Below, piece after piece: positions 10,107 to 20,892 of a stretch of DNA of 64,000 nucleotides; within the stretch, counting starts at the first letter, position 1; the number at the start of each line of letters is the position of its first letter. Under the pieces are notes generated by a model. The model was not told the origin of the DNA. It saw only the letters and a list, made by a program, of their open reading frames with translations, and did no database searches. The stretch is from Polytrichum commune (lineage: Eukaryota > Streptophyta > Polytrichopsida > Polytrichales > Polytrichaceae). Made by a program: the position numbers and the translations under genes. The stretch covers positions 13,638,001-13,702,000 of the forward strand of contig OX485809.1 of assembly GCA_950295325.1 (NCBI GenBank), written 5' to 3'.

Positions 10107-11883
10107 ACAAACACTTGACGCCCTTGGCGTCCAACTTCGTCCGCCGTTGATCCGGCACCTTCGCATAAGCCACGCAACCGAACACGCGCATGTGGGACAC
10201 GTGCGGCATCCTCCCGCTCCACGCTTCCTCGGGCGTCTTACCTTCCACGGCCTTCGTGGGACACCGGTTGCGCACGTACACCGCATTGCACACCGCCTCC
10301 GCCCAAAATTCGTGGCCGAGGCGTTGGGCATGAATCATGGACCGTGCCATCTCCACGATGGTGCGATTGGCCCGTTCGGCCACCCCGTTTTGTTGCGGCG
10401 TGTAAGGTGAAGAATTTTGGCGTGCGATGCCATGTTTGCTTAAAAAATCATCGAATGCCTTAGAAATGTATTCCCCGCCGTTATCCGTCCTAAGGACCTT
10501 CACTACGTGTTCCGATTGCCTCTCCACCAAGGTTTTCCATTCTTTGAACCTTGCCAACACCTCGCTCTTGGATTTGAGCACATACACCCAAATCTTGCGC
10601 GAAAAATCGTCGATGAAGGTGAGAAAATACCTTGCGCCTCCGATGGACGGCGTTTTCATCGGCCCGCATACGTCGGAATGCACGAGCTCCAAGATCTTGG
10701 TGGCGCGGGTGCCTCCCTCCGTGGGAAACGGACGCCTCGCTTGCTTGCCTTGGACGCATCCTTCGCACGCGAACGAATGCACGTCGTTGGGCACCGCTCG
10801 CACGTCCATGCCGCTCACCATGGTTTGGAGCGATTTCACGCTATTGGCGTTGAGATGCCCCAACCTCTTGTGCCAAAGCTCCAAAGGATGCGAGTCGGCC
10901 TCCGAATGCGCCAAAGAACTCGTTTCGGCCTCATGCATCACCTTCGTGTCCAATTGGTACAAATTGGACTCCAACGACGCCACGGCCAACATCTCGCCGT
11001 TGCTCGCCCTCACCACGCATCCCAACGTGTTGAAATGCACTTTCAAACCCCGCGATATGAGTTTGCTCACCGAAAGCAAGTTGGAATGCAAGTCGGGCAC
11101 GTGAAGCACGTCGTGCATTCTAATGCTCCGTGCACGACCCTTCACACGTGTTTCCACTAGGATGGAGCCTTTGCCTAGGACCTTTACGATGCCATTGTCA
11201 CCCATAAACACTTTACGGCCCGAAATGGATTCGTACGTGTCGAAAAATTGCTTATGCGGTGTCATGTGGTTCGAGGCCCCCGAATCAACTATCCATCTAG
11301 TGGTGGAGGTTTTAGACGCCCCATCTCTCACAACAAATGCAAAATCATCGCTCGACCTCGCGACGTTGGCATTCACCTTGCGTTTCAATCGACAATTGCG
11401 AGCGAGGTGGCCCAACTTACCACAATTGTAGCACCTCGGGCCGTCGCCTCGCCTCTCGTTGTTGTCGAACGTGCGAGGTTGGCGGGACAACATGGCCGCA
11501 TCGTCTCCTTGAGGCTCCTTCTCCTTCCTCTTGGACACCTCGTGCATGAGACGTGCGGTGATGAAATCCAACGTGAGCTCCTTCATGGGGCGCGTCTCCA
11601 ACGTCTTCCATGCTTCCGCCGGTCCTTTACACCCTTTGATGTGCGCCAACTCCTTGTCCACCAAGCTCGTGGCAATGATGGCGAAGGCTTTCTTGCATCG
11701 ACGCTCGTACGCCTTCTTCACCTCGTCGCTCGCCGTGGACGGTGGCGGCAACTCCGAACCCTCCACGATCTCCCAAAGGTCTTTGGTGGACATCACCATC
11801 TCCAACTTGAACTTGTAGAGGTTGAAGTTGTCCCCGCCAAACTTGTCGAGCGTGATGTGGCCATCGCCCTCACTAGAAGCCAT
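10107..11883 (-). pseudogene. Cop-2 gag-pol, disrupted by Cop-3 and an internal deletion
   Basis: The ATG at 11881-11883 begins MASSEGDGHITLDKFGG, the family II Gag start. The frame is open to the Cop-3 insertion and includes the CCHC knuckle, the DSGAS protease and the integrase DDE core. Compared with Cop-10 it lacks 75 codons (225 bp) of Gag near 11600, fused between a Lys-Thr-Leu and a Glu-Thr-Arg-Pro. A short caacg occurs at both deletion ends in Cop-10. The deletion is in frame but removes much of Gag, so the product would be defective even without the insertions. Confidence 0.9.
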
Positions 11884-11999
11884 TTTGCAACTCAAATGCA
11901 AGCTCCCACTCACTTAATGTACCACGAGGGCTAAAAAACCCTCGAAAAAATTTAGAATTTGATTTTAAACTTTGGAATTAATTCAAGGTTCTCACACAC

Positions 12000-13150
12000 T
12001 CAAGTCAGCACCTTTCCACTCCAAAGCTAAGCCAAATCACTATATAACCATCAAAAAGCCAAAACTAAGCCTTTTGGAACTCAAAACACCTCAAAGTTAG
12101 TTTTGAATGGATGGATCTCTCAAGTCAGCACCTTTCCACTCCAAAACTAAGCCAAATAACTACATAACCATCAAAAAACCACAACTAAGCCTTTTGGAAC
12201 TCAAAACACCTCAAAGTTAGTGTTGAATGGATGGATCTCTCAAGTCAGCACCTTTCCACTCCAAAACTAAGCCAAATAACTACATAACCATCAAAAAGCC
12301 ACAACTAAGCCTTTTGGAACTCAAAACACCTCAAAGTAAGCATAGAATGGATGGATCTCTCAAGTCAGCACCTTTCCACTCCAAAACTAAGCCAAATAAC
12401 TACATAACCATCAAAAGGCCACAACTAAGCCTTTTGGAACTCAAAACACCTCAAAGTTAGTTTTGAATGGATGGATCTCTCAAGTCAGCACCTTTCCACT
12501 CCAAAACTAAGCCAAATAACTACATAACCATCAAAAAGCCACAACTAAGCCTTTTGGAACTCAAAACACCTCAAAGTAAGCATAGAATGGATGGATCTCT
12601 CAAGTCAGCACCTTTCCACTCCAAAACTAAGCCAAATAACTACATAACCATCAAAAGGCCACAACTAAGCCTTTTGGAACTCAAAACACCTCAAAGTTAG
12701 TTTTGAATGGATGGATCTCTCAAGTCAGCACCTTTCCACTCCAAAACTAAGCCAAATAACTACATAACCATCAAAAAGCCAAAACTAAGCCTTTTGGAAC
12801 TCAAAACACCTCAAAGTAAGCATAGAATGGATGGATCTCTCAAGTCAGCACCTTTCCATTCCAAAACTAAGCTTAATAACTACATAGCCATCAAAAAGCC
12901 ACAACTAAGCCTTTTGGAACTCAAAACACCTCAAAGTTAGTTTTGAATGGATGGATCTCTCAAGTCAGCACCTTTCCACTCCAAAACTAAGCCAAATAAC
13001 TACATAACCATCAAAAAGCCACAACTAAGCCTTTTGGAACTCAAAACTCCTCAAAGTTAGTTTTGAATGGATGGATCTCTCAAGTCAGCACCTCTCCACT
13101 CCAAAACTAAGCCATAACCATCAAAAAGCCACAACTAAGCCTTTTGGAAT
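12000..13150 (-). repeat. Cop-2 leader, type-1 repeats (10 units) with 240-bp higher-order pattern
   Basis: AAGTCAGCACC occurs every 120 bp from 12002 to 13082, ten times. Between about 12240 and 12960 the units alternate between an agtaagcatagaatgg junction and an agttagttttgaatgg junction, a dimer period of 240 bp. This is the longest leader array in the window. Confidence 0.9.
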
Positions 13151-13397
13151 TCTAATCACCTCAAACCCTCAAAATGCGAATCGATCTCACGTAAACACTC
13201 AAGATACAATGAACCTCAACCTAAGGTATCCTCCACGCTGGTCCAAGTGTCCAAGAATGCTCCAAGGCGCTCCAAAAGTGCTCCAAAACTCCACCAAAAG
13301 CTTGAAACACCTCCAAATCGCCTCCGATCAGATCCGGCTCTCTCCTACCTCCTCCTAAGTTGATCTCTAAGCTCTAAAGCAAAGTGGGCCCATAACC

Positions 13398-13589
13398 TAT
13401 TGGAATATGAGAGGAGAAAGCAAAGACATCAGCGTAGAAAGGTAGAACACAACACACAAGGATTGCATACAATGGAGAGAGTAATTAGCTACTCCCCTTA
13501 TGCCTTTATTTATATGTATGGGTTAGGACCAGCGTAGACAACCCATATGGGACAATGTCACCGATGCAACCTAACACTATCTTGCAATA
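13398..13589 (-). repeat. Cop-2 5' LTR (192 bp, subtype S3)
   Basis: The ends are degenerate: tattggaatatg on the left and cttgcaata on the right. It has the S3 U3 diagnostics atgtatgggttagg and gcgtagacaaccc. cccataacc precedes it internally, as in the other 5' ends. Confidence 0.9.
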
Positions 13590-13978
13590 ACCTGTAAGGC
13601 TTATGTGTTGTCCTCCAATGCGCAACTTCATGTCTAAAGTGCCCTTCAAGTAGCGCATGATTCGCTTGACCGCCATCCAATGCATCGGACCCGGTTTTGA
13701 CATATACCGACTTACCATGCTTACCGCAAATGCGAGGTCCGGTCTTGTGGCCACCATTGCGTACATCAACGACCCCACCGCTTCTTGATACGGAATGTCC
13801 TTCATTTCGTGTGAATGCTCCTCGTATTCCTCCTCCGAAAGATTGGCCAATGAGGTCTTGGTGTCGAGCGGGGTTGCGATGGGCTTGCAATCACTCATGC
13901 CGAATCGCTCCAAAATGGTTTCGATGTAGCTTCGTTGATGCATGGTGATGGTGCTCGTCCTCCTATCCCGCTCGAAAT
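13590..13978 (-). pseudogene. Cop-4: Copia RT/RNase H fragment
   Basis: This is a 389-bp pol piece containing MHQRSYIETILERFGMSD, YAMVATRPDLAFAVS and a GGQHISLTGY end just before the RNase H aspartate motif. Cop-2 bounds it on the left and Cop-5 on the right, each inserted into it. Residues are a mixture of family I (LSEEEYEEHSHEMKDIPYQ) and family II (SRYMSKPGP, GTLDMKLR) states, so it may be a third subfamily or a mosaic. The rest of the element is missing from the window. Confidence 0.88.
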
Positions 13979-14170
13979 TATTGAGAAATGAGAGGAGAAA
14001 GCAAAGACATCAGCGTAGAAAGGTAGAACACAACACACAAGGATTGCATACAATGGAGAGAGTGATTAGCTCCTCCCCTTATGCCTTTATTTATATGTAT
14101 GGGTTAGGACCAGCGTAGACAACCCATATGGGACAATGTCACCGTTGCAACCTAACACTATCTTCCAATA
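13979..14170 (-). repeat. Cop-5 3' LTR (192 bp, S3-like)
   Basis: It runs from tattgagaaatg to ccaata, with the atgtatgggttagg and gcgtagacaacc U3 diagnostics. It is followed by ctcccactttgcg, the reverse complement of the polypurine tract and pol end. Confidence 0.9.
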
Positions 14171-14427
14171 CTCCCACTTTGCGAGGTGGCATTGTTCTCC
14201 AACCCCATTATTTCACTTAACCCCTCATGCCTATCTCTCGCTAAAGCCTTTGTTAGAATGTCCGCTACCATATATTGCGTTGGACAATATTCTAACTCTA
14301 CAATTTTGTTTTCAATTTTTTCTCTAATGAAATGATGTTGCACGTCTATATGCTTCGACCTATCATGGTTGGTTGGGTTCTTAGCTAATGCCATAGAACC
14401 TTGGTTGTCGCACATGATGGTCGTGGC
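13979..14427 (-). mobile_element. Cop-5: 3' end of a family II Copia element (3' LTR plus pol C-terminus)
   Basis: The 3' LTR is 13979-14170. The RNase H C-terminal part follows to 14427, where Cop-6 interrupts it. Coding on the minus strand includes CDNQGSMALAKN and KIVELEYCPTQYMVADILTK and stops inside the LTR as in intact copies. The left target site in Cop-4 is probably gaaat (13974-13978); the right copy is not in the window. Confidence 0.88.
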
Positions 14428-14619
14428 TATTGGAAGGTAGTGTTAGGTTGCATCGGTGACATTGTCCCATATGGGTTGTCACGGCTGGTCCTAACCTACA
14501 CATATAAATAAAGGCATAAGGGGAGGAGCTAATCACTCTCTCCATTGTATGCAATCCTTGTGTGTTGTGTTCTACCTTTCTACGCTGATGTGTTTGCTTT
14601 CTCCTCTCATTTCCCAATA
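14428..14619 (+). repeat. Cop-6 5' LTR (192 bp, S1)
   Basis: It has TATTGG...CCAATA ends and is followed by ggttatgggcccacgttgc. It appears identical to the Cop-8 5' LTR at 22760-22951. Confidence 0.92.
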
Positions 14620-15383
14620 GGTTATGGGCCCACGTTGCTTTAGAGCTTAGAGATCAGCTTAGGAGGAGGTAGGAGAGAGTCGGATCTGATCGGAGGCGAT
14701 TTGAAGGTGTTTCAAGCTTTTGGTGGAGTTTTGGAGTTTTGGAGCATTTTTGGAGCGCCTTGGAGCATTCTTGGACACTTGGACCAGCGTGGAGGATACC
14801 TTAGGTTGAGGTTCATTGTATCTTGAGTGTTTATGTGAGATCGATTCGCATTTTGAGGGTTTGAGGTGATTAGAGTTCCAAAAGGCTTTGTTGTGGCTTT
14901 TTGATGGTTATGTAGTTATTAAGCTTAGTTTTGGAGTGGAAAGGTGCTGACTTGAGAGATCCATCCATTCTATGCTTACTTTGAGGTGTTTTGAGTTCCA
15001 AAAGGCTTAGGTGTGGCTTTTTGATGGTTATATAGTTATTAAGCTTAGTTTTGGAGTGGAAAGGTGCTGACTTGAGAGATCCATCCATTCTATGCTTACT
15101 TTGAGGTGTTTTGAGTTCCAAAAGGCTTAGGTGTGGCTTTTTGATGGTTATGTAGTTATTAAGCTTAGTTTTGGAGTGGAAAGGTGCTGACTTGAGAGAT
15201 CCATCCATTCTATGCTTACTTTGAGGTGTTTTGAGTTCCAAAAGGCTTAGTTGTGGCTTTTTGATGGTTATAGAGCTATTAAGCTTAGTTTTGGAGTGGA
15301 AAGGTGCTGACTTGAGAGATCCATCCATTCTATGCTTACTTTGAGGTGTTTTGAGTTCCAAAAGGCTTAGTTGTGGCTTTTTG
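14428..15383 (+). mobile_element. Cop-6: 5' LTR and leader of a Copia element, interrupted by Cop-7
   Basis: The S1 5' LTR (14428-14619) is followed by the conserved leader and four type-1 repeat units (cores at 14943, 15063, 15183, 15303). It is cut at ctttttg by Cop-7. The sequence is almost the same as 22760-23715 of Cop-8, including the shared gatgtgtttgc and gcccacgttgc variants. Its leader and gag continue, in inverted orientation, at 22759 down to 21642. The target site in Cop-5 is probably gtggc (14423-14427). Confidence 0.88.
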
Positions 15384-15575
15384 TATTGGGAAATGAGAGG
15401 AGAAAGCAAAGACATCAGCGTAGAAAGGTAGAACACAACACACAAGGATTGCATACAATGGAGAGAGTGATTAGCTCCTCCCCTTATGCCTTTATTTATA
15501 TGTGTAGGTTAGGACCAGCCGTGACAACCCATATGGGACAATGTCACCGATGCAACCTAACACTACCTTCCAATA
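15384..15575 (-). repeat. Cop-7 3' LTR (192 bp, S1)
   Basis: It is S1 type (aaaggtagaacacaac, aaggattgc). It differs from the Cop-8 5' LTR by one base by eye (gacatcag versus cacatcag) but from Cop-7's own 5' LTR at many U5 positions. ctcccactttgcg of the pol end follows on the right. Confidence 0.94.
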
Positions 15576-18500
15576 CTCCCACTTTGCGAGGTGGCATTGT
15601 ACTCCAACCCCATTATTTCACTTAACATCTCATGCCTATCCCTCGCTAAAGCCTTTGTAAGAATATCCGCTACCATATATTGCGTTGGACAATATTCTAG
15701 CTCTACAACATTGTTTTCAATTTTCTCTCTAATAAAATGGTGTTGCACATCTATATGTTTTGACCTATCATGGTTGGTTGGGTTCTTAGCTAATGCCATA
15801 GAACCTTGGTTGTCGCACATCATGGTTGTCGCCTCCTCTTGTGCACAACCTACATCCTCCATTAGTTGCCTTAGCCAAATGGCCTCCCTCGTGCATCGGT
15901 TCATGGCCATGTACTCCGCCTCCATTGTGGATTGAGCCACCGTTTGTTGTCGTTTGCTATTCCACGTCACGGCCCCGTCTCCAACGAAGAAAACGTATCC
16001 GGAGGTAGACCTTCGGTTTTCCACATCGCCGGCCCAATCCGCGTCCGAATAACCTTTAAGGTTTATGTGTTGTCCTCCGATGCGCAACCTCATATCAATG
16101 GTGCCTTTCAAGTACCGCATGATTCGTTTCACGGCCATCCAATGCATCGGACCCGGTTGCGACATAAACCGACTTACCACGCTTACCGCGAATGCGAGGT
16201 CCGGTCTTGTGGCCACCATTGCGTACATCAACGACCCCACCGCCCTTTGGCACGGAATGTCCTTCATTTCGTGTGAATGCTTCTCGTATTCCTCCTCCGA
16301 AAGCTTCGCCAATGAGGTCTTGGTGTCGAGCGGGGTTGAGATGGGCTTGCAATCGCTCATGCCGAATCGCTCCAAAATGGTTTCGATGTAGCTTCGTTGA
16401 TGCATGGTGATGGTGCGCGTCTTCCTATCTCGCTCGAAATGGACTCCGAGGAAGAAATGCAACTCGCCGAGGTCGCTCATCTCGAACTCCTTCTCGAGGC
16501 TAGATTTCAACTCGTTGATCACGTCCACGTTGCTTGCCAAGATGATGAGGTCGTCTACATATATGATTACGATCACAATGTAGTGGCAAGTTTGTAACAC
16601 GTACAACGAGTGGTCCGCATGGCTCCTCGTAAAGCCTTTGTTCACAAAGAATATGTGAATGCACTCGTACCACGCTCGTCCGGATTGCTTTAATCCGTAG
16701 AGCGATTTCCCCAACTTGCATACGAGGTGCTCTCGGCCTTTTTGGACAAACCCCTCCGGTTGCTCCATGTAGATGACCACGTGCAATTCGCCGTTCAAGA
16801 ATGCGGTCTTGACGTCCATTTGATGTATCTCCAAGCCCATGGCCGCCGCCATTGCGAGGATGACCCTAATGGTGTTGAATTTGGCCACGGGTGCGAAAGT
16901 CTCGCCGAAATCCACACCTTCCACTTGCGAGCACCCCTTGGCCACCAACCTCGCTTTGAAACGCACCACCACGCCGTTGGCATCCTTCTTCGTGCGAAAC
17001 ACCCACTTGCACTTCACGGCCTTGCGGCCCTTCGGCAATGGAACCAACTCCCACGTGGCGTTGGCTATGAGAGATTCGTACTCCTCTTGCATAGCCGACT
17101 CCCACTCGCTCGCATCACTCGATTCAAATGCTTCTCTCAAGTTTCTAGGTTCCCCAACCATTGCTATGTTTGCGTGCTCATCGTCTTCGGGTTGCGGAAT
17201 GTGGTTCTTCCACCATTCCCCAAGAGGTTTGCGTGGCCTATCCGGATACCTAGAATTGCCTATGGTCTCATTGCCATCTTGCGGTGGTGGAGGTGGTTTG
17301 GTTGCGGTTCTCTTACCGGCGTTAAGTTTCGATGCCTCCGCGCTACGAGTGGATTTCGCGGCCGGTACTTCGGCCTCCCACTCGTCCTCAATGTTCGGCT
17401 CCTCCTCGTCCGGCTCCGAAACGTCGCCGCTCGCCTCCAACTCCTCCGCTTCCGATTTGGGAGATATGTCCACCTTCACCGTCGGTACTTCATCAACTCT
17501 CCCACTTGGACAATCCTCCAAATGCGTTTTGTCCTCGAAAAACACCACGTCCGGACTCTTGATGATTTTCTTCGTCTCCAAGCACATGAGGCGATACGCC
17601 TTGGTGCCTTCGCAATATCCGAGGAACAAACACTTGACGCCCTTCGCATCCAACTTCGTTCGCCTTTGATCCGGCACCTTCGCGTAAGCCACCCATCCGA
17701 ACACCCGCACGTGCGACACGTGCGGCATCCTCCCGCTCCACGCCTCCTCGGGTGTCATTCCTTCAACCGCCTTGGTCGGACACCGGTTGCGTACGTACGC
17801 CGCATTGCACACCGCCTCCGCCCAAAATTCGTGGCCGAGGCGTTGGGCATGAATCATGGACCGTGCCATCTCCACGATGGTCCGGTTGGCTCGCTCCGCC
17901 ACGCCGTTTTGTTGCGGCGTGTAAGGTGAGGAGGTTTGCCGTGCAATGCCATGTTTGCTCAAGAAATCATCAAATGCCTTTGAAATGTATTCCCCCCCGT
18001 TATCCGACCTAAGAACCTTCACTACGTGCTCCGATTGCCTCTCCACCAAGGTTTTCCATTCTTTGAACCTTGCCAACACCTCCTTCTTGGACTTGAGCAC
18101 GTACACCCAAATCTTGCGCGAGAAATCGTCAATGAAGGTGAGAAAATACCTTGCGCCCCCGATGGACGCCGTTTTCATCGGCCCGCACACGTCGGAATGC
18201 ACGAGCTCCAAGATCTTGGTGGCGCGGGTGCCTCCGTCCGTGGGGAATGGTCGCCTCGCTTGTTTGCCCTCCACACATCCTTCGCATGCGAAGGAATGCA
18301 CGTCGCCTTGCGCCGCTCCCACGTCCATCCCGCTCACCATGCTTTGGAGCATTTTCACGCTATTGGCGTTGAGATGCCCCAACCTCTTGTGCCAAAGCTC
18401 CAAAGGATGCGAGTTGGCCTCGGAATGCGCCAAAGAACTCGTTTCGGCCCCATTCAACACGTTGGTGTCCAATTGGTACAAATTGGACTCCAACGACGCC

Positions 18501-19627
18501 ACGCCCAACATCTCGCCGTTGCTCGCCCTCACCACGCATCCCAACGAGTTGAAATGCACTTTCAAACCCCTCGAAATGAGCTTGCTCACCGAAAGCAAGT
18601 TGGAATGCATTTTCGGCACATGAAGCACGTCGTGCATTCGAATGCTCCGCACACGGCCTTTCACGCGTGTTTCCACTAGTATGGAGCCTTTGCCTACGGC
18701 ATCTACCATGCCGTTATCACCCATAAACACTTTGCGACCCGTGACGGGTTCGTAAGTGTCGAAAAAATGCTTATGTGGTGTCATGTGTTGCGAGGCCCCC
18801 GAATCCACGATCCATCTAGTGGCGGACATTTTAGACGCCCCATCTCTCGCTACGAATGCAAAATCATCACTCGACCTTGCCATGTTTGCGTTCGCCTTGC
18901 GTTTCATTCGACAATTACGAGCAATGTGGCCCAACTTACCACAATTGTAGCACCTCGGGCCGTCGCCGCGCCTCTCGTTGTTGTCGAACGCTCGATGTTG
19001 GCGGGACAACATGGCCGCATCGTCGCCTTGAGGCTCCTTCTCCTTCCTCTTGGACACCTCGTGCATGAGACGTGCGGTGATGAAGTCCAACTTGAGCTCC
19101 GAAATGGGGCGCGTCTCCAATGCGGTGATCAAATGCTCGAACGAGGGCGGTAGGCTATCGAGCAAGGTCATGACCACGTCCTCGTCCTTCATAGGCACCT
19201 CCAAGCACGTGAGTTGGTCCGCAAGAGATTTTACCTTGTTGATGTGCGTGAGGATGTCGTCGCCCTCGTCCATCTTGATGGTGAAGAACTTGCGCCTTAT
19301 GAACAAGATGTTGGACAAGCTTTTGGTTTCGTGGATGTTGCACAAGGTCTTCCACGCTTCCGCGGGTCCCTTGCATCCTTTGATGTGCGCCAACTCCTTG
19401 TCCACCAAACTCATGGCAATGATGGCGAAGGCTTTCTTGCATCGTCGCTCGTACGCCTTCTTGACTTCGTCGCTCGCCGTAGAAGGCGGTGGCAACTCCG
19501 AACCATCCACGATCTCCCAAAGATCTTTGGTGGACATGGCCATCTCCAATTTAAACTTATAGAGGTTGAAGTTCTCGCCACCGAACTTGTCAACCGATAT
19601 AAGTCCATCGTTTTCCCTAGAAGCCAT
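15563..19627 (-). CDS. Cop-7 Gag-Pol polyprotein (1354 aa)
   Basis: The start ATG is at 19625-19627 and the stop lies inside the 3' LTR. Length and domain order equal Cop-3: CCHC 226-239, protease D275, integrase D479/D542/E578, YVDD 1023-1026, RNase H D1195/E1236/D1272. Differences from Cop-3 are scattered substitutions, for example Gly to Trp in the conserved VFGCVAY stretch after the integrase core (VFGWVAY), shared with Cop-9. An in-frame extension upstream reads ...ALKM where most copies have ...GLKM, a variant linked to the type-2 leader and shared with Cop-1. If the inversion is real, this ORF is a chimera of two copies. Confidence 0.95.
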   Translation of the reverse strand: MASRENDGLISVDKFGGENFNLYKFKLEMAMSTKDLWEIVDGSELPPPSTASDEVKKAYERRCKKAFAIIAMSLVDKELAHIKGCKGPAEAWKTLCNIHETKSLSNILFIRRKFFTIKMDEGDDILTHINKVKSLADQLTCLEVPMKDEDVVMTLLDSLPPSFEHLITALETRPISELKLDFITARLMHEVSKRKEKEPQGDDAAMLSRQHRAFDNNERRGDGPRCYNCGKLGHIARNCRMKRKANANMARSSDDFAFVARDGASKMSATRWIVDSGASQHMTPHKHFFDTYEPVTGRKVFMGDNGMVDAVGKGSILVETRVKGRVRSIRMHDVLHVPKMHSNLLSVSKLISRGLKVHFNSLGCVVRASNGEMLGVASLESNLYQLDTNVLNGAETSSLAHSEANSHPLELWHKRLGHLNANSVKMLQSMVSGMDVGAAQGDVHSFACEGCVEGKQARRPFPTDGGTRATKILELVHSDVCGPMKTASIGGARYFLTFIDDFSRKIWVYVLKSKKEVLARFKEWKTLVERQSEHVVKVLRSDNGGEYISKAFDDFLSKHGIARQTSSPYTPQQNGVAERANRTIVEMARSMIHAQRLGHEFWAEAVCNAAYVRNRCPTKAVEGMTPEEAWSGRMPHVSHVRVFGWVAYAKVPDQRRTKLDAKGVKCLFLGYCEGTKAYRLMCLETKKIIKSPDVVFFEDKTHLEDCPSGRVDEVPTVKVDISPKSEAEELEASGDVSEPDEEEPNIEDEWEAEVPAAKSTRSAEASKLNAGKRTATKPPPPPQDGNETIGNSRYPDRPRKPLGEWWKNHIPQPEDDEHANIAMVGEPRNLREAFESSDASEWESAMQEEYESLIANATWELVPLPKGRKAVKCKWVFRTKKDANGVVVRFKARLVAKGCSQVEGVDFGETFAPVAKFNTIRVILAMAAAMGLEIHQMDVKTAFLNGELHVVIYMEQPEGFVQKGREHLVCKLGKSLYGLKQSGRAWYECIHIFFVNKGFTRSHADHSLYVLQTCHYIVIVIIYVDDLIILASNVDVINELKSSLEKEFEMSDLGELHFFLGVHFERDRKTRTITMHQRSYIETILERFGMSDCKPISTPLDTKTSLAKLSEEEYEKHSHEMKDIPCQRAVGSLMYAMVATRPDLAFAVSVVSRFMSQPGPMHWMAVKRIMRYLKGTIDMRLRIGGQHINLKGYSDADWAGDVENRRSTSGYVFFVGDGAVTWNSKRQQTVAQSTMEAEYMAMNRCTREAIWLRQLMEDVGCAQEEATTMMCDNQGSMALAKNPTNHDRSKHIDVQHHFIREKIENNVVELEYCPTQYMVADILTKALARDRHEMLSEIMGLEYNATSQSGSIGR

Positions 19628-19745
19628 TTTCAAAGCGAATGCAAGCTCCCACTCACTCAATGTAATGCAAAGGCTTAGAAACCCTCAAGGAAGTTAGATA
19701 TGGCCAAAACAAAGTTGATTTATCACCCAATGTTCTCCTAAAGTC

Positions 19746-20461
19746 AAGTCAGCACCTTTCCTCTCAAGTTAGATGCACAATAACTTCAAAACACATCAAA
19801 GAGCTAATCTAAGCCCTTTGGCACTTGAATATGCTCAATCTAGTGTAGAAATGAACCAATATGTCAAGTCAGCACCTTTCCTCTCAAATTAGATGCAAAA
19901 TATCTCCAAAACACATCAAAGAGCTAATCTAAGCCCTTTGGCACTTGAATGTCCTCAATCTAGTGTAGAAATGAAGCAATATGTCAAGTCAGCACCTTTC
20001 CTCTCAAGTTAGATGCAAAATATCTCCAAAACACATCAAAGAGCTAATCTAAGCCCTTTGGCACTTGAATGTCCTCAATCTAGTGTAGATATGAAGCAAT
20101 ATGTCAAGTCAGCACCTTTCCTCTCAAGTTGGATGCAAAATATCTCCAAAACACATCAAAGAGCTAATCTAAGCCCTTTGGCACTTGAATGTCCTCAATC
20201 TAGTGTAGAAATGAACTAAACACTCAAGTCAGCACCTAAATGATCCGGTTAGATGCACAAAACTTCAAAACCCATCAAAGAGCTTATCTAAGCCCTTTGG
20301 CGCTTGAATGCCCTCTATCTAGTGTAGAAATGAACTAAACACTCAAGTCAGCACCTAAATGATCCGGTTAGATGCACAAAACTCCAAAACACATCAAAGA
20401 GCTAATTCTAAGCCCTTTGGCACTCAAATGGCCTTCAACAACTCAAATACGGATCTGATGT
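19746..20461 (-). repeat. Cop-7 leader, type-2 120-bp repeats (6 units)
   Basis: It is the same array as in Cop-1, offset by 16516, with six AAGTCAGCACC cores. It lies between the gag start and the 5' LTR. Confidence 0.9.
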
Positions 20462-20700
20462 ACACTTAAGCATTCGAAATGGTATGGACATATACCTAAA
20501 GAGATCTAGAATGTAGAAACACTCCTCTAAGGTCCCTAACGCTGGTCCACTCCTCCAAGAATGCTCTAAGGCGCTCTAAAAGCTTCAAGACTCCGCCACA
20601 AGGCCTAAAACACCTCTAAAGCACCTCCAATCAGATCCGGCCTTCTCCAAGCTCTTCCTAAGTCGATCTCCTACCTCTAAAGCAAAGTGGGCCCATAACC

Positions 20701-20892
20701 TATTGGGAAATGAGAGGAAGAAGCAAAGAGATCAGCGTAGGAAGCAAGAACACAATACACAATGGTTGCATACAATGGAGAGAGTGGTTAGCTCCTCCCC
20801 TTATGCCTTTATTTATATGTGTAGGTTAGGACCAGCCGTGACAACCCATATGGGACAATGTCACCGATGCAACCTAACACTACCTTCCAATA
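20701..20892 (-). repeat. Cop-7 5' LTR (192 bp, S2)
   Basis: It is S2 type and, by eye, identical to the Cop-8 3' LTR (28934-29125) in reverse complement. It also matches the Cop-1 5' LTR. The right flank ggcca belongs to Cop-9 pol in inverted orientation. Confidence 0.94.

Larger units (their letters stand above)
10107..13589 (-). mobile_element. Cop-2: family II Copia element, 5' half
   Basis: This is the larger visible part of the element that hosts Cop-3 and Cop-1. In element order it has a 5' LTR (13398-13589), a long repeat leader, then gag and integrase to 10107. It continues at 4377-4498 and then off-window beyond Cop-1. It inserted in an older pol fragment (Cop-4), whose sequence begins at 13590. 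Confidence 0.92.
15384..20892 (-). mobile_element. Cop-7: full-length Copia element with mismatched LTR subtypes
   Basis: A full-length 5509-bp element with an open gag-pol. Its two LTRs are different subtypes (left S1, right S2), and its flanks do not match: ttttg (15379-15383) on the left, ggcca (20893-20897) on the right. The missing partners, as reverse complements, are at Cop-8: caaaa at 22755-22759 and tggcc at 29126-29130. This is the pattern left by exchange between two oppositely oriented copies with inversion of the segment between them. The leader is type 2. Confidence 0.93.

Noticed and set aside
15384-20892. Cop-7 as a simple old insertion that lost its TSD by mutation
   Set aside because: Its LTRs are different subtypes and its flanks find exact partners at Cop-8; decay would not create that.
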